Under the pieces are notes generated by a model, which was not told the DNA's origin, searched no databases, and worked only from the letters and a program-made list of their open reading frames with translations. 64,000 nt of DNA from Altericroceibacterium endophyticum (GTDB lineage Bacteria; Pseudomonadota; Alphaproteobacteria; Sphingomonadales; Sphingomonadaceae). This document shows, piece by piece, positions 17,604-25,882 of this stretch. The translations under genes and the position numbers were made by a program. The number at the start of each line of letters is the position of its first letter. Position 1 is the stretch's first letter. Location of the stretch: NCBI RefSeq assembly GCF_009827595.1, contig NZ_WTYT01000005.1, positions 124,001 to 188,000 of the forward strand, in the 5' to 3' direction.

Positions 17604-19985
17604 ATGAAGCCTTTCAAAACGAGTCTTATGTCCTGCGCAGCGTTGGCAGCCCTTGCCATTTCGCCGGCGGCCTTTGCTCAGGATGGTGCACAGCAGTCCG
17701 GTCAAAATGCTGCCGGATCTGCAGCGGGCGACTTTGATGAAATTGTGGTTACGGCCCAGTTCCGCGAGCAGAATCTGCAGGATACGCCCATCGCCATTAC
17801 CGCAGTTTCGTCAGATATGCTGGACGCGCGCAGCCAGACTGACATTTCGCAGGTCGCAGGCCAGGCGCCCGGTCTCAATCTCCAGCCCAACAATGCCAAT
17901 TTCGGCCCTTCCATGGCCGCCTCGATTCGCGGCGTGGGGCAATATGATCCCAGCCCGGCAGTGGAGCCGGGTGTCGGTCTCTATGTGGACGATGTGTATT
18001 ATCCCTCTCTGACTGGCGGCGTCTTTGACCTTCTCGATCTCGATCGGGTCGAAATTCTGCGCGGGCCGCAAGGGACGCTGGCTGGCCGCAACTCGATTGG
18101 CGGTGCGATCAAGCTTTATTCCAAGAAACCGCAAGGCGACGGGTCCGGCAGGTTGCAGGCCACCTACGGCAGCCGCAACCGTGTCGATATCCGCGGTGCC
18201 GCCGATTTCGGATTGACCGATACTCTCAGTGCACGGATTTCAGCCGCAGCCAAGCGCCAGAATGGCTACGTTAAAGTCTATGATTACGGCTGCGTGAACC
18301 CTCCCGGCAGTGCGAACAACCCTGCCGAAGGCGGCATCCCCGCGATCCAACCGACCGGTGATTGTCAGACCGGGACAATGGGTGATGTGAATTATCAGGC
18401 GGTGCGCGGACAGCTGCGCTACAATCCGAGCGACACGCTGGATATCAATCTCTCGGCCGATTACGTGTCCGATAATCGCGCTCAGTCAGCATCAGTGCTG
18501 GTCTCGGCGGATAATGATTCCACCGGCGCCCTGCGCGGCGACTATTACAATGTTCCCTTCGATTCCCGTTTCATCTGCGGGCGCTATTGTAACTACGCCA
18601 CGACCGTAATGCCGGCAGATCCCGAGAACGGGATTCCTTATGCGACACGGCAGCCGCAGACGACGAAATATGAAGGCTATGGTCTTTCCGGCACGATCGA
18701 TCTCACGCTGTCTGACAATCTTCAATTGAAGTCGATCACAGGTTATCGTTCCTTCGACAGCTCCTTCGGTTCGGATGCGGACCTTTCGCCCTTGCCGGTG
18801 AACGGCTCATCGACCGATATTTCGACCGACTTCTTTAGCCAGGAAATCCGCCTCAGCGGGACCTTGGCTGCGGATGCGATCAATTACACCGTCGGTGGCT
18901 ATTACAGTGACATGAAGACCAGTTTCGCGAATATTCAGGACATCCGCTATGCTGGCCTGCAATTCGCAAGCCTTGGCGATGAAGTGCCTGCCGAATCCCT
19001 CGCCTTCTTCGGCCATGTTTCCTGGGAAGTGCTGTACGGCCTGACGGTCAATGCCGGCATCCGCCGCACGCATGAGAGCAAGGATTATACCTTCTCGCGC
19101 CGCTTTGCCGATGGCTCCGTGGGGCAGCCCATCGTGGGGTCACTTGATGGCGAGACGGGAGAATATAGCGAAAACCGTTGGGATTATCGGGCAAACATTC
19201 AGTATGAATGGACGCCAACCCTGATGACCTATGCCCAGTTCTCCACTGGCTATAAGGGGGGCGGTATCAATCCCCGGCCTTATTTCGCAAGCCAGGTGCG
19301 GCCCTTCAGTTCGGAAAGCATCAATGCCTATGAAATCGGCCTGAAGAGCGATTTTCTGGACCGCGCTGTTCGGCTCAATCTCTCGGCCTATTACAATCGC
19401 TACCGCGACATTCAGCTGGTGCTGACATCCTGCCCGGCATTCACCCCTGGCAACGCTGTGGCGCCCTGCTCGATGACAGCCAATGCGGGCAATGCCGATG
19501 TCAAAGGGTTCGAGGCTGAAACCACGATCCGTCCGCTTGCGGGAATGCTGATCGATGCATCGCTGAGCTATATCGATTTCGAATATACCAGCATTGCACC
19601 TGCCGCCAGCGGCCCGCAGGGTGTTGAGCTTAACGATGTCGCGCCCTTCACGACCAAATGGAAATGGAGCATCGGCGCGCAATATGAGGCAGTATTGCCA
19701 GGTGGGTCCACGCTCACGCCCCGTTTTGACGTGACATATCAATCGGGCCTTTACACCGCTGCGAACAATGCACCCACGAGCTACATTTCCTCTTATACGC
19801 TCGCCAATGCGCGCCTGACTTGGAGCAATGCCGCAGACGATCTCGACATCTCTCTCTCGGCCACCAATATTTTCGACAAATATTATCTGGTGACGTCATT
19901 TGATCAGACACTGGGACAGGGATCGGTGGCTGGCCAACCGGGGCGCCCTCGCGAATGGGCAGTGACGGTAAGCAAACGCTTCTGA
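17604..19985 (+). CDS. TonB-dependent outer-membrane receptor (second copy)
   Basis: A 793-residue outer-membrane transporter. The start at 17604 (MKPFKTSLMSC) has GGAG 7 nt upstream; the signal peptide ends near PAAFAQ. TonB-box-like EIVVTAQ, plug segments LYVDDVYYPS and LDRVEILRGPQGTLAGRNSIGG, and the terminal TVSKRF are diagnostic. The stretch VVTAQFREQ is identical to the first receptor's, and the whole plug is close, showing the two are paralogues within one locus. It ends 94 nt before a strong terminator. It is downstream of the MFS carrier and AraC regulator, so it is the likely outer-membrane entry for the compound handled by the GMC and aldehyde dehydrogenases. Confidence 0.94.
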   Translation: MKPFKTSLMSCAALAALAISPAAFAQDGAQQSGQNAAGSAAGDFDEIVVTAQFREQNLQDTPIAITAVSSDMLDARSQTDISQVAGQAPGLNLQPNNANFGPSMAASIRGVGQYDPSPAVEPGVGLYVDDVYYPSLTGGVFDLLDLDRVEILRGPQGTLAGRNSIGGAIKLYSKKPQGDGSGRLQATYGSRNRVDIRGAADFGLTDTLSARISAAAKRQNGYVKVYDYGCVNPPGSANNPAEGGIPAIQPTGDCQTGTMGDVNYQAVRGQLRYNPSDTLDINLSADYVSDNRAQSASVLVSADNDSTGALRGDYYNVPFDSRFICGRYCNYATTVMPADPENGIPYATRQPQTTKYEGYGLSGTIDLTLSDNLQLKSITGYRSFDSSFGSDADLSPLPVNGSSTDISTDFFSQEIRLSGTLAADAINYTVGGYYSDMKTSFANIQDIRYAGLQFASLGDEVPAESLAFFGHVSWEVLYGLTVNAGIRRTHESKDYTFSRRFADGSVGQPIVGSLDGETGEYSENRWDYRANIQYEWTPTLMTYAQFSTGYKGGGINPRPYFASQVRPFSSESINAYEIGLKSDFLDRAVRLNLSAYYNRYRDIQLVLTSCPAFTPGNAVAPCSMTANAGNADVKGFEAETTIRPLAGMLIDASLSYIDFEYTSIAPAASGPQGVELNDVAPFTTKWKWSIGAQYEAVLPGGSTLTPRFDVTYQSGLYTAANNAPTSYISSYTLANARLTWSNAADDLDISLSATNIFDKYYLVTSFDQTLGQGSVAGQPGRPREWAVTVSKRF

Positions 19986-20075
19986 CAGGATAGCGCAAGG
20001 AATGTGCCTTTGCGCAAAGCGAAGGTCACCGCGATAGATCGATTGGCGATGCGTCAAACGATCGGACCTTGAATA

Positions 20076-20369
20076 TCATCCCCGATGCGGTTCCATATCC
20101 GCATCGGGGATCTTTTCCTTACTGCGCAAGCGCATCAGGCCCTGCCACACCGTCTCACCGAATCGGGACTCTTGATCGCTACCGGTCAACTCAGCTTTTA
20201 GTTTTGAAAAAGTGTGGCCCTCAGCGATGGCGATCAGCTGGTCTTGTCGATGGTCATCTGGATTGCAGAGAATATCCAATTCAATCTCTGCATTGAATGG
20301 AGATGCAGCCTGTCTGACACGTCTTTCATGCCTTCCTGTATACCAGTCCGGTATCCCAATAGCAGGCAT
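20076..20369 (-). CDS. Possible small protein, unknown
   Basis: A 97-codon open frame with normal-looking composition (MPAIGIPDWYTGRHERR at the start, HTFSKLKAELTGSDQESRFGE in the middle). There is no ribosome-binding site before the ATG, and its last ten codons lie inside the terminator hairpin of the TonB receptor. It resembles no family I know. The 436-nt gap 19986-20421 holds only this frame and the hairpin. It may be a real orphan or chance. Confidence 0.3.
   Translation of the reverse strand: MPAIGIPDWYTGRHERRVRQAASPFNAEIELDILCNPDDHRQDQLIAIAEGHTFSKLKAELTGSDQESRFGETVWQGLMRLRSKEKIPDADMEPHRG
20079..20118 (+). terminator. Intrinsic terminator after the second TonB receptor
   Basis: TCCCCGATGCGG (20079-20090) pairs perfectly with CCGCATCGGGGA (20099-20110) around an 8-nt loop, followed by TCTTTTCC. 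The stem begins 94 nt after the receptor stop codon. This marks the right boundary of the catabolic locus. Confidence 0.8.
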
Positions 20370-20421
20370 AAATGGCTGATTTTCTAGCTATTCGTTCCGT
20401 TTTAAGGACTTAGCTGGTCAC

Positions 20422-20497
<76 letters not shown>

Positions 20498-20547
20498 GTT
20501 CCAGTGGAGTGCGGCGGAGCCGCTTTGACAGTGATATTTTAGCGAAA

Positions 20548-20579
20548 GCGGCGAGGCCTTGAAAGGCTTAACTCGCCGC
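20548..20579 (-). terminator. Hairpin between the lipoprotein gene and tRNA-Ala
   Basis: GCGGCGAG (20548-20555) and CTCGCCGC (20572-20579) pair, with GCCTT/AAGGC stacked inside. On the minus strand the stem is followed by TTTCGCTAAAAT. It lies just downstream of the lipoprotein gene ending at 20589. A plausible but weak terminator. Confidence 0.5.
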
Positions 20580-20588
20580 CTTGCTGCG

Positions 20589-21386
20589 TTAAGATCCGCT
20601 GGTTTCAGGCTGGGTGGGTGTGTCCAGATTTTCAGCGTCAGCGGGCACATTCATAACTGTTGCCCCTGTCGCGGGCACAGGTTTGCCTTCCAGCACGGCT
20701 GATTTTACGCCGCTCTGTTCGCCGTATTCTGCGCCATATTTCATGTCCCACATGGCCGACATGACCTGATAGCGTTCAAAATCGTCGTAGAATTCATTCA
20801 TCGCCGCTTCGAACCTGGGCAGCGCCATGGCTGCGTAAGTATCGATATCGTCCGGCGGCGTAACCAGAAAATTCTCTGACAGGTCGAGGGCTGTTCCGCA
20901 GAAGTAGGATCGTGCCGGGGGCAAGGAGAAGTAATTATACACCCGCGTCATGTAATCTTCACGCTCATCGCCATAAGACCGGCCATATTTCTGGCGGAAC
21001 TCGCTATCCATGGAGCGGTTTGCGGCTTTCAAGCGCTTTCCATGACCATCCAGCATAGCCTTATAGGCCGTGAGGATGGGCTCATATTTCGGCCCCAGAC
21101 AGTTCAGCGCCGCCACATTCATGGCCGAGCGTAAATTCCATGTCATCTGCGCGGATGACAAATTTACATTTACCGTTTGGCGCACACCATCCAGCCCCTT
21201 GGAAGGAGTAGCCATCTTGGGCGAGGCGTTCCCGGGCGCCACTGGCCGTGCCGGAATAGGTTCGGGGGCAGGTGGCGGCGGCGGTGGCGGCGGAGGGGGC
21301 GGCGGCGGTGTCGCACAGCCTGCCAGAAATGCGAGACCGGCTACGACCAGTGCCTTGCGCATGGGAAATGTACGAATTGAAAACAT
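20589..21386 (-). CDS. Lipoprotein with 13-residue polyproline tract, unknown
   Basis: A 265-residue secreted lipoprotein. A hydrophobic signal (ALVVAGLAFLAGC) ends in the lipobox LAGC, then a CAT followed by thirteen consecutive prolines encoded at 21270-21308. The body is mostly helical and uncharged at first (AMNVAALNCLGPKYEPILTAY) with YGRSYGDEREDYMTRVYNYFSLP and a final acidic tail. The start may instead be the ATG at 21362 (MRKALVV), which would give a more usual signal length; neither has a strong ribosome-binding site. The proline tract should need EF-P for translation and may span the cell wall. Function unknown. Confidence 0.85.
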   Translation of the reverse strand: MFSIRTFPMRKALVVAGLAFLAGCATPPPPPPPPPPPPPAPEPIPARPVAPGNASPKMATPSKGLDGVRQTVNVNLSSAQMTWNLRSAMNVAALNCLGPKYEPILTAYKAMLDGHGKRLKAANRSMDSEFRQKYGRSYGDEREDYMTRVYNYFSLPPARSYFCGTALDLSENFLVTPPDDIDTYAAMALPRFEAAMNEFYDDFERYQVMSAMWDMKYGAEYGEQSGVKSAVLEGKPVPATGATVMNVPADAENLDTPTQPETSGS

Positions 21387-21479
21387 ATGTGGACCGGCCC
21401 CTCACCTCTGACGCATTTTCAAGATTTGTACATCTTGCGCCTTGCCCTGAGATTAAGCTGTAGCCCTTAAACTGCTTTG

Positions 21480-21522
21480 GCCGCAAATAAAACGCCCGAG
21501 ACATTCGAAAATGTCCCGGGCG
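21480..21522 (-). terminator. Intrinsic terminator of the Bax-inhibitor-1 gene
   Basis: CGCCCGAGACATT (21493-21505) and AATGTCCCGGGCG (21510-21522) form a 13-bp stem with one mismatch and a CGAA loop. On the minus strand it is followed by TTTTATTTGCGG. It begins 25 nt after the stop codon of the gene at 21547. Confidence 0.85.
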
Positions 21523-21546
21523 CGATATTCAGGTATTTAAAGAAGA

Positions 21547-22293
21547 TCAGTCGCGCTGGCCCATGAACATCAGCAGGAACTGGAACATGTTGATGAAGTC
21601 CAGATACAGGCTGAGCGCACCAAGGACGATTGCCTTGCCGGCAAATTCCGTGCCGCGAACCGCATAATACTGACGCTTCAGCATCTGCGTATCATAGGCC
21701 GTCAGTCCGGCGAAAATCAGCACACCCAGGAAGCTCACCGCCCACATAAGACCGGGAGACTGGAGGAACATGTTGATCACGCTGGCGATAATCAGTCCGA
21801 CAACACCCATGATCAGGAAGCTGCCCATACCGGACAGGTCCTTCTTCGTGGTGTAACCGAACAGGCTGAGGCCAGCGAAGGCACCGGACGTCGCGAAGAA
21901 TGTCGCCGCGATCGATCCGCCCGTATAAACGAGGAACACGGTCGAGAGCGACAGGCCCATGAGAGTTGCGAAACCCCAGAACATCGCCTGCAGCGTGCCC
22001 GTGGAGAAACGGTTGGCGCCAAAGCTCATCGCCATCACGATCGCCAGCGGCGACAGGATGATCAGCCAGCCAAGGCCGCCAGTCATTACCGAAGCAGCCA
22101 TGCCCGAGCGCGCGAAAAGCAACGCAATAACACCCGACAAAAGAACGCCGGATGCCATGTAATTATAAATCGACAGCATGTGCCGACGCAGACCTGCGTC
22201 GAAAGTTGTTGCCTGGCCTGCGACATCACCTCTCAGGCCTGACGACGCACCAAGACCATTCCGGCCTGTCCGCGGGTCATTCCAATTAGCCAT
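21547..22293 (-). CDS. Bax inhibitor-1/YccA family membrane protein
   Basis: A 248-residue inner-membrane protein with about seven hydrophobic segments (IYNYMASGVLLSGVIALLFA, LGWLIILSPLAIVMAMSFG and so on) and the family's C-terminal pattern of paired glycine and tyrosine residues (GLTAYDTQMLKRQYYAV, LYLDFINMFQFLLMFMGQRD). Bacterial members are pH-sensitive calcium leak channels or protease-associated proteins such as YccA. AGGA lies 5 nt before the ATG, and a strong terminator follows, so it is probably monocistronic. The gap to proC is about 115 nt. Confidence 0.93.
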   Translation of the reverse strand: MANWNDPRTGRNGLGASSGLRGDVAGQATTFDAGLRRHMLSIYNYMASGVLLSGVIALLFARSGMAASVMTGGLGWLIILSPLAIVMAMSFGANRFSTGTLQAMFWGFATLMGLSLSTVFLVYTGGSIAATFFATSGAFAGLSLFGYTTKKDLSGMGSFLIMGVVGLIIASVINMFLQSPGLMWAVSFLGVLIFAGLTAYDTQMLKRQYYAVRGTEFAGKAIVLGALSLYLDFINMFQFLLMFMGQRD

Positions 22294-22407
22294 TTGAGTC
22301 CTACTCCGTTGAAAGCTCGCATGAGTGCGAGCCGGTTTCCTCTACAATATCGGGTTTTCACACCCGATTTTCAAGGAAAACCGGATTTCAGCAATGTTTC
22401 GTAACAA

Positions 22408-23214
22408 TCAGTCGCCCGACCGGGCTTCCTCGGCCATTGCCAGACTGCGGTCGCGTGCGGTGGCAAGCGTGTTTTCCATCAGCTTGTTTATCGCTTCACC
22501 ATCATCCAGCACGTCGAGCCCGGCCTGCGTCACGCCGCCCGGGCTGGCCACGCGGCGGGCAAGTTCCCCGGCATTATGCGGCGAATCCGCAGCCAGAGCG
22601 CTGGCCCCTTCGACCATGGCCACGGCCAGTCTTTCCGCCTGATCAGCCGGCAGGCCTTGCGCCGTGGCGCCTTTCGCCAGTGCGTCGATAAAGCGATAGA
22701 CGAAACCGGGGCCGGACCCGGCCAAAGCGGTGACGAGATCGAAATCACTTTCATCGATCCATTCCGGCGTGCCGAGCGGGTCCATAAATGTCTTGATGAC
22801 GGCCTGATCCGCTTCGGGAAGGTCCTTTGCCGCCAGCGCAACCGGCGCCTTGCCCAGAGCGACTGCAAGATTGGGCATCACCCGCACATTGGTTGCACGC
22901 GGGAAGCGTTCTGCAAGCGTGTCGAGCTGAACCCCGGCAAGGATGGAGAGCATGACCACATCGGGGCCGGCCAGCTTTTCGACATCATGCACGACGTCGC
23001 CAAGCATTTGCGGCTTTACGCCCAGCAGGATGGAATCGAAGCTGCGACCCTCTGGCAATTCACGAAGCAATTCAACACCTTGCGGCAGCTCTTCGCGCTT
23101 GGGATCAACAACAGTGAAGGTTTTCGGCGAATATCCGGCAGCAAGCCAGCCGTCGAGCATGGCTCCACCCATATTGCCGCAACCGATGATGAGCATGGAT
23201 TCAATCTGTTTCAT
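22408..23214 (-). CDS. proC: Pyrroline-5-carboxylate reductase
   Basis: A 268-residue NAD(P)H enzyme catalysing the last step of proline synthesis, in the cytoplasm. The N-terminal dinucleotide fold is clear (MLIIGCGNMGGAMLDGW), LGVKPQML is the family's second conserved block, and the C-terminal helical dimer domain carries ALAGSGPGFVYRFIDAL and RRVASPGGVTQAGL, the P5C-reductase signature. The start at 23214 (MKQIESML) follows a run of G. The gene starts 66 nt after the YbjN gene in the same direction, an arrangement I associate with alphaproteobacteria. Confidence 0.95.
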   Translation of the reverse strand: MKQIESMLIIGCGNMGGAMLDGWLAAGYSPKTFTVVDPKREELPQGVELLRELPEGRSFDSILLGVKPQMLGDVVHDVEKLAGPDVVMLSILAGVQLDTLAERFPRATNVRVMPNLAVALGKAPVALAAKDLPEADQAVIKTFMDPLGTPEWIDESDFDLVTALAGSGPGFVYRFIDALAKGATAQGLPADQAERLAVAMVEGASALAADSPHNAGELARRVASPGGVTQAGLDVLDDGEAINKLMENTLATARDRSLAMAEEARSGD

Positions 23215-23280
23215 GCCCCCCCATGTGGCGCATGACGGGCGCGAAGTCACCCCCCTGCCCTGCGCTTCAGCGTATCTTAG

Positions 23281-23790
23281 TCAGGCCTCACCGGCATAAT
23301 CGACCAGCGCCGCTTCCAATGCATTCTGGGGACTCTTGTCGCCCCATAGAAGGAACTGAAAAGCAGGATAGAAACGATCGCATTCCTCAATCGCGGATTC
23401 TACCAGCGATTGGGCCATCGGCAGGCCGAGCATGCCATCTTCACCCAGCATGACCCCATGGCGATAAAGCAGCACCGAGCCATTGGACCAGATATCGAAA
23501 TGGCCCAGCCAGACCTGTTCATTGATCAGGCCGAGCAAGTGATATCCGCTATGCAGTTTTTCTTCCGGGAAGCGGATATCAGGCAGTGCGAGCATCTGCA
23601 GAACCTGATCTTCCTGACGCCATACGCAGCGCAGCTGATAGGTGGTCCAGCTACCGGTGACCTCACCGGCCAGCTCATCATCGCTCAGCAATTCGCAAGG
23701 CCAGCCACGTGCTTCGAACAATTGTGCCAGCATATCGACAGGAGCCGATTGCTCGCCCTGTTCAACATCTATCCGTCTTTCGAAATTCAT
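23281..23790 (-). CDS. YbjN domain-containing protein
   Basis: A 169-residue cytoplasmic protein with the YbjN fold (MLAQLFEARGWPCELLSDDE, LQMLALPDIRFPEEK, LLGLINEQVWLGHFDIW, FYPAFQFLLWG). The family resembles type III secretion chaperones and tunes stress and motility genes in enterobacteria; here the partner is unknown. The start used is ATG 23790 (MNFERRIDVE), with upstream in-frame alternatives up to 23838 that look less natural. It is cotranscribed with proC 66 nt downstream. Confidence 0.88.
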   Translation of the reverse strand: MNFERRIDVEQGEQSAPVDMLAQLFEARGWPCELLSDDELAGEVTGSWTTYQLRCVWRQEDQVLQMLALPDIRFPEEKLHSGYHLLGLINEQVWLGHFDIWSNGSVLLYRHGVMLGEDGMLGLPMAQSLVESAIEECDRFYPAFQFLLWGDKSPQNALEAALVDYAGEA

Positions 23791-23991
23791 AGCCTTGCGC
23801 CCCATCCCCAGCGTCGCACACATTCGCGTCGAACACATGCATGGGATGTTTGCCCCCCGAATGGCAATGAAGCGGGTTCTGGTCTCTGGGGGAAACTCTA
23901 CAAGGCTGTTAACAAGTTGTGTATAGCAAGGGGGAAAGCTGCGGATAATGGCTGAATAAATTCAGCCCTGCCTCGTCATCATTCAGAAAAA

Positions 23992-25815
23992 TTACTTGAT
24001 CGCAGTAATCTTTTCACCCTCGGCACTGGTGAAAGAGAACGAATCCACGCCCGCTTTTTTCAGTTTCGTCACCATGTCCTGCGCCTCATCACTGCTGGCA
24101 AAGGGACCGGTCAGCAGGCGATTTGCCTCAACCCATGGGGTCATGAAGGCTTCCTTGCCATCCAGCAGGCCCCCGGCTTTGCGCTGAATCCGCTTCCAGT
24201 CATAGGCAAATGCCGAGATATTCTTGCCCGTGGCAACCTGAACCCAATGACGTGATGGATATTGGGGCTTTGGCGGTTTGGGCGGCTCGGGCCGTTCGCG
24301 GGGTGGCTCGATGCTTGTGATGTCCACTGCACCCGCTGCCGGGGTCGGCTCGCTATCGCTGCTCAAGCGGAAATCGGCGAATGCCTGATCCAGCGATGGG
24401 CTCGCTGCCGCTGGCTTATTGATGGCTGCTGGCACGGAGGGCGCTGGATCTTCTCCCGGGAGCGGGAGCGGCTCGACCGCACCCGCATCAGGGTCTGTCC
24501 TGGCCAGAACAGAAGGTGCCGCGACGGAGCGATGGACTGGTTTTTCCGGCGCGGATTTCTCTGGCACGGGATTTTGCAGCGATGAACCATCGGTCGGTGC
24601 CGGCGCTGGCGTCATGTCTGTGCGCGAAAGTGCAGGTGTTGCCCTTTCTGCATCTTTCCGTGCTGTGCTGCTCGATGCGGCCGGCGTATTCACGACAAAA
24701 CCGGGTGGCAGATCCGATGCGGCTGGATCGGCCGATTTCGCAACATCAACCCGATCCGTGGAAGAGCCATCGACCGGCGGAAGCTCCCCAGTGACAGGCG
24801 CTTTCTCCGGCAAAGGCGTGCGCCCCGGCTTGGCCGCAGATTTTGCAGATTTCCTGCCCGTTTCAGCGCTATTTTTCGTGACTTCCTGAGACGTGCGCGG
24901 TCCCAAGGGACGGCCGCTCGGCCGCAAACGCTCATCCCCATTCCGCGACGAGCCAGCAGGCTGCGCAGAAGCAAATTGTGGCAACTCGGATGATGGTGCG
25001 GGATGAGCCTGTGCGAATTGCGCAACTTCCGGGCCGTCCTGACCTATTTCCGCCGCCGAAGGAAAGGCACCGAGATTGGCCGCCGCAGCCTGCTGCGCCG
25101 GTGTCAGGCGAACCATATAGCGCAAATATGGGACCAGCCGGCTTGATATGCGTTCGGGCAAAACCGTTTCCGCAATAGAAGCCGCTTCATCATCCCGGCC
25201 CAGAACCGCCAGAGCAAAGGCGCGCGTGCGATAGGCGGCCAGATCCTGTTGCTGCAGCAACGGCAGCAAAGCCGCCTCGGCACCTTCTCCATCGCCCGAT
25301 ATGGCCAGGCTCATTGCCAGACGGCGGCGAACCAGTGGTTCGGGCGCGGTAGCCAGTGCCTTGCGGTAATAGCTTTGCGCCACAGCGTTCTGGCCGACCA
25401 GATCATAAGCCAGACCGCGATCGGCTGCGTATCGGTCCATCGCCACGCCGGCAGCTTCCGCCTGTTTATAATAACCCAGCGCCTGGACCGGACGGTCTTT
25501 CTTGAGCAGAATGCCGGCCAGTCCGGCCTTCACCCGCCCATCATTGGGGGCAAGCGACTGTGCGCGCTGAAAAAAGCCCAGCGATGCGTCCAGATCATCC
25601 AGCTGCAAAGCGGCATCGCCTGCCGCAACCAGAGCATCGACATTGGTGGAATCGCGCGCCAGCAATTGCAGTGCGGCGTTCAGATCACCGGCGGCTTGCG
25701 GCGGCACTGGCTGCACCACCGCATAGGAGCCATCATTGCCGGATTGTGCATAGGCCGGTCCCATCGTGATCGACAGGACCGCACCGGTTAAAGCAGCTTT
25801 CAACACGCAACCCAT
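23992..25815 (-). CDS. TPR and SPOR-domain protein downstream of ftsZ
   Basis: A 607-residue exported protein. ATG 25815 has GGAG 5 nt upstream, and the signal peptide ends near PAYAQ. Residues about 35-240 form tetratricopeptide-like helices (LGFFQRAQSLAPNDGRVKAGLAGILLKK, ALGYYKQAEAAG). A long Pro/Ala/Ser-rich linker follows, then a C-terminal SPOR domain (RHWVQVATGKNISAFAYDWKRIQRKAG, RLLTGPFASSDEAQDMVTKLKKAGVDSF). SPOR domains bind denuded glycan at the division site, so placement 67 nt after ftsZ fits a septal role. The gene is a candidate divisome or envelope-assembly factor, not recognised by name. Confidence 0.88.
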   Translation of the reverse strand: MGCVLKAALTGAVLSITMGPAYAQSGNDGSYAVVQPVPPQAAGDLNAALQLLARDSTNVDALVAAGDAALQLDDLDASLGFFQRAQSLAPNDGRVKAGLAGILLKKDRPVQALGYYKQAEAAGVAMDRYAADRGLAYDLVGQNAVAQSYYRKALATAPEPLVRRRLAMSLAISGDGEGAEAALLPLLQQQDLAAYRTRAFALAVLGRDDEAASIAETVLPERISSRLVPYLRYMVRLTPAQQAAAANLGAFPSAAEIGQDGPEVAQFAQAHPAPSSELPQFASAQPAGSSRNGDERLRPSGRPLGPRTSQEVTKNSAETGRKSAKSAAKPGRTPLPEKAPVTGELPPVDGSSTDRVDVAKSADPAASDLPPGFVVNTPAASSSTARKDAERATPALSRTDMTPAPAPTDGSSLQNPVPEKSAPEKPVHRSVAAPSVLARTDPDAGAVEPLPLPGEDPAPSVPAAINKPAAASPSLDQAFADFRLSSDSEPTPAAGAVDITSIEPPRERPEPPKPPKPQYPSRHWVQVATGKNISAFAYDWKRIQRKAGGLLDGKEAFMTPWVEANRLLTGPFASSDEAQDMVTKLKKAGVDSFSFTSAEGEKITAIK

Positions 25816-25882
25816 AGTGACTCCAACTCGCCTATTCACCCACGGCCAATATAACGGCCCCGGTTAACCTCCGGCGAATGCT

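Noticed and set aside
10705-19985. Naming the GMC, aldehyde dehydrogenase, carrier, receptor and regulator pegA, pegC, pegD, pegB, pegR
   Set aside because: The family set matches, but gene order differs, pegE is missing and no alignment could be run.
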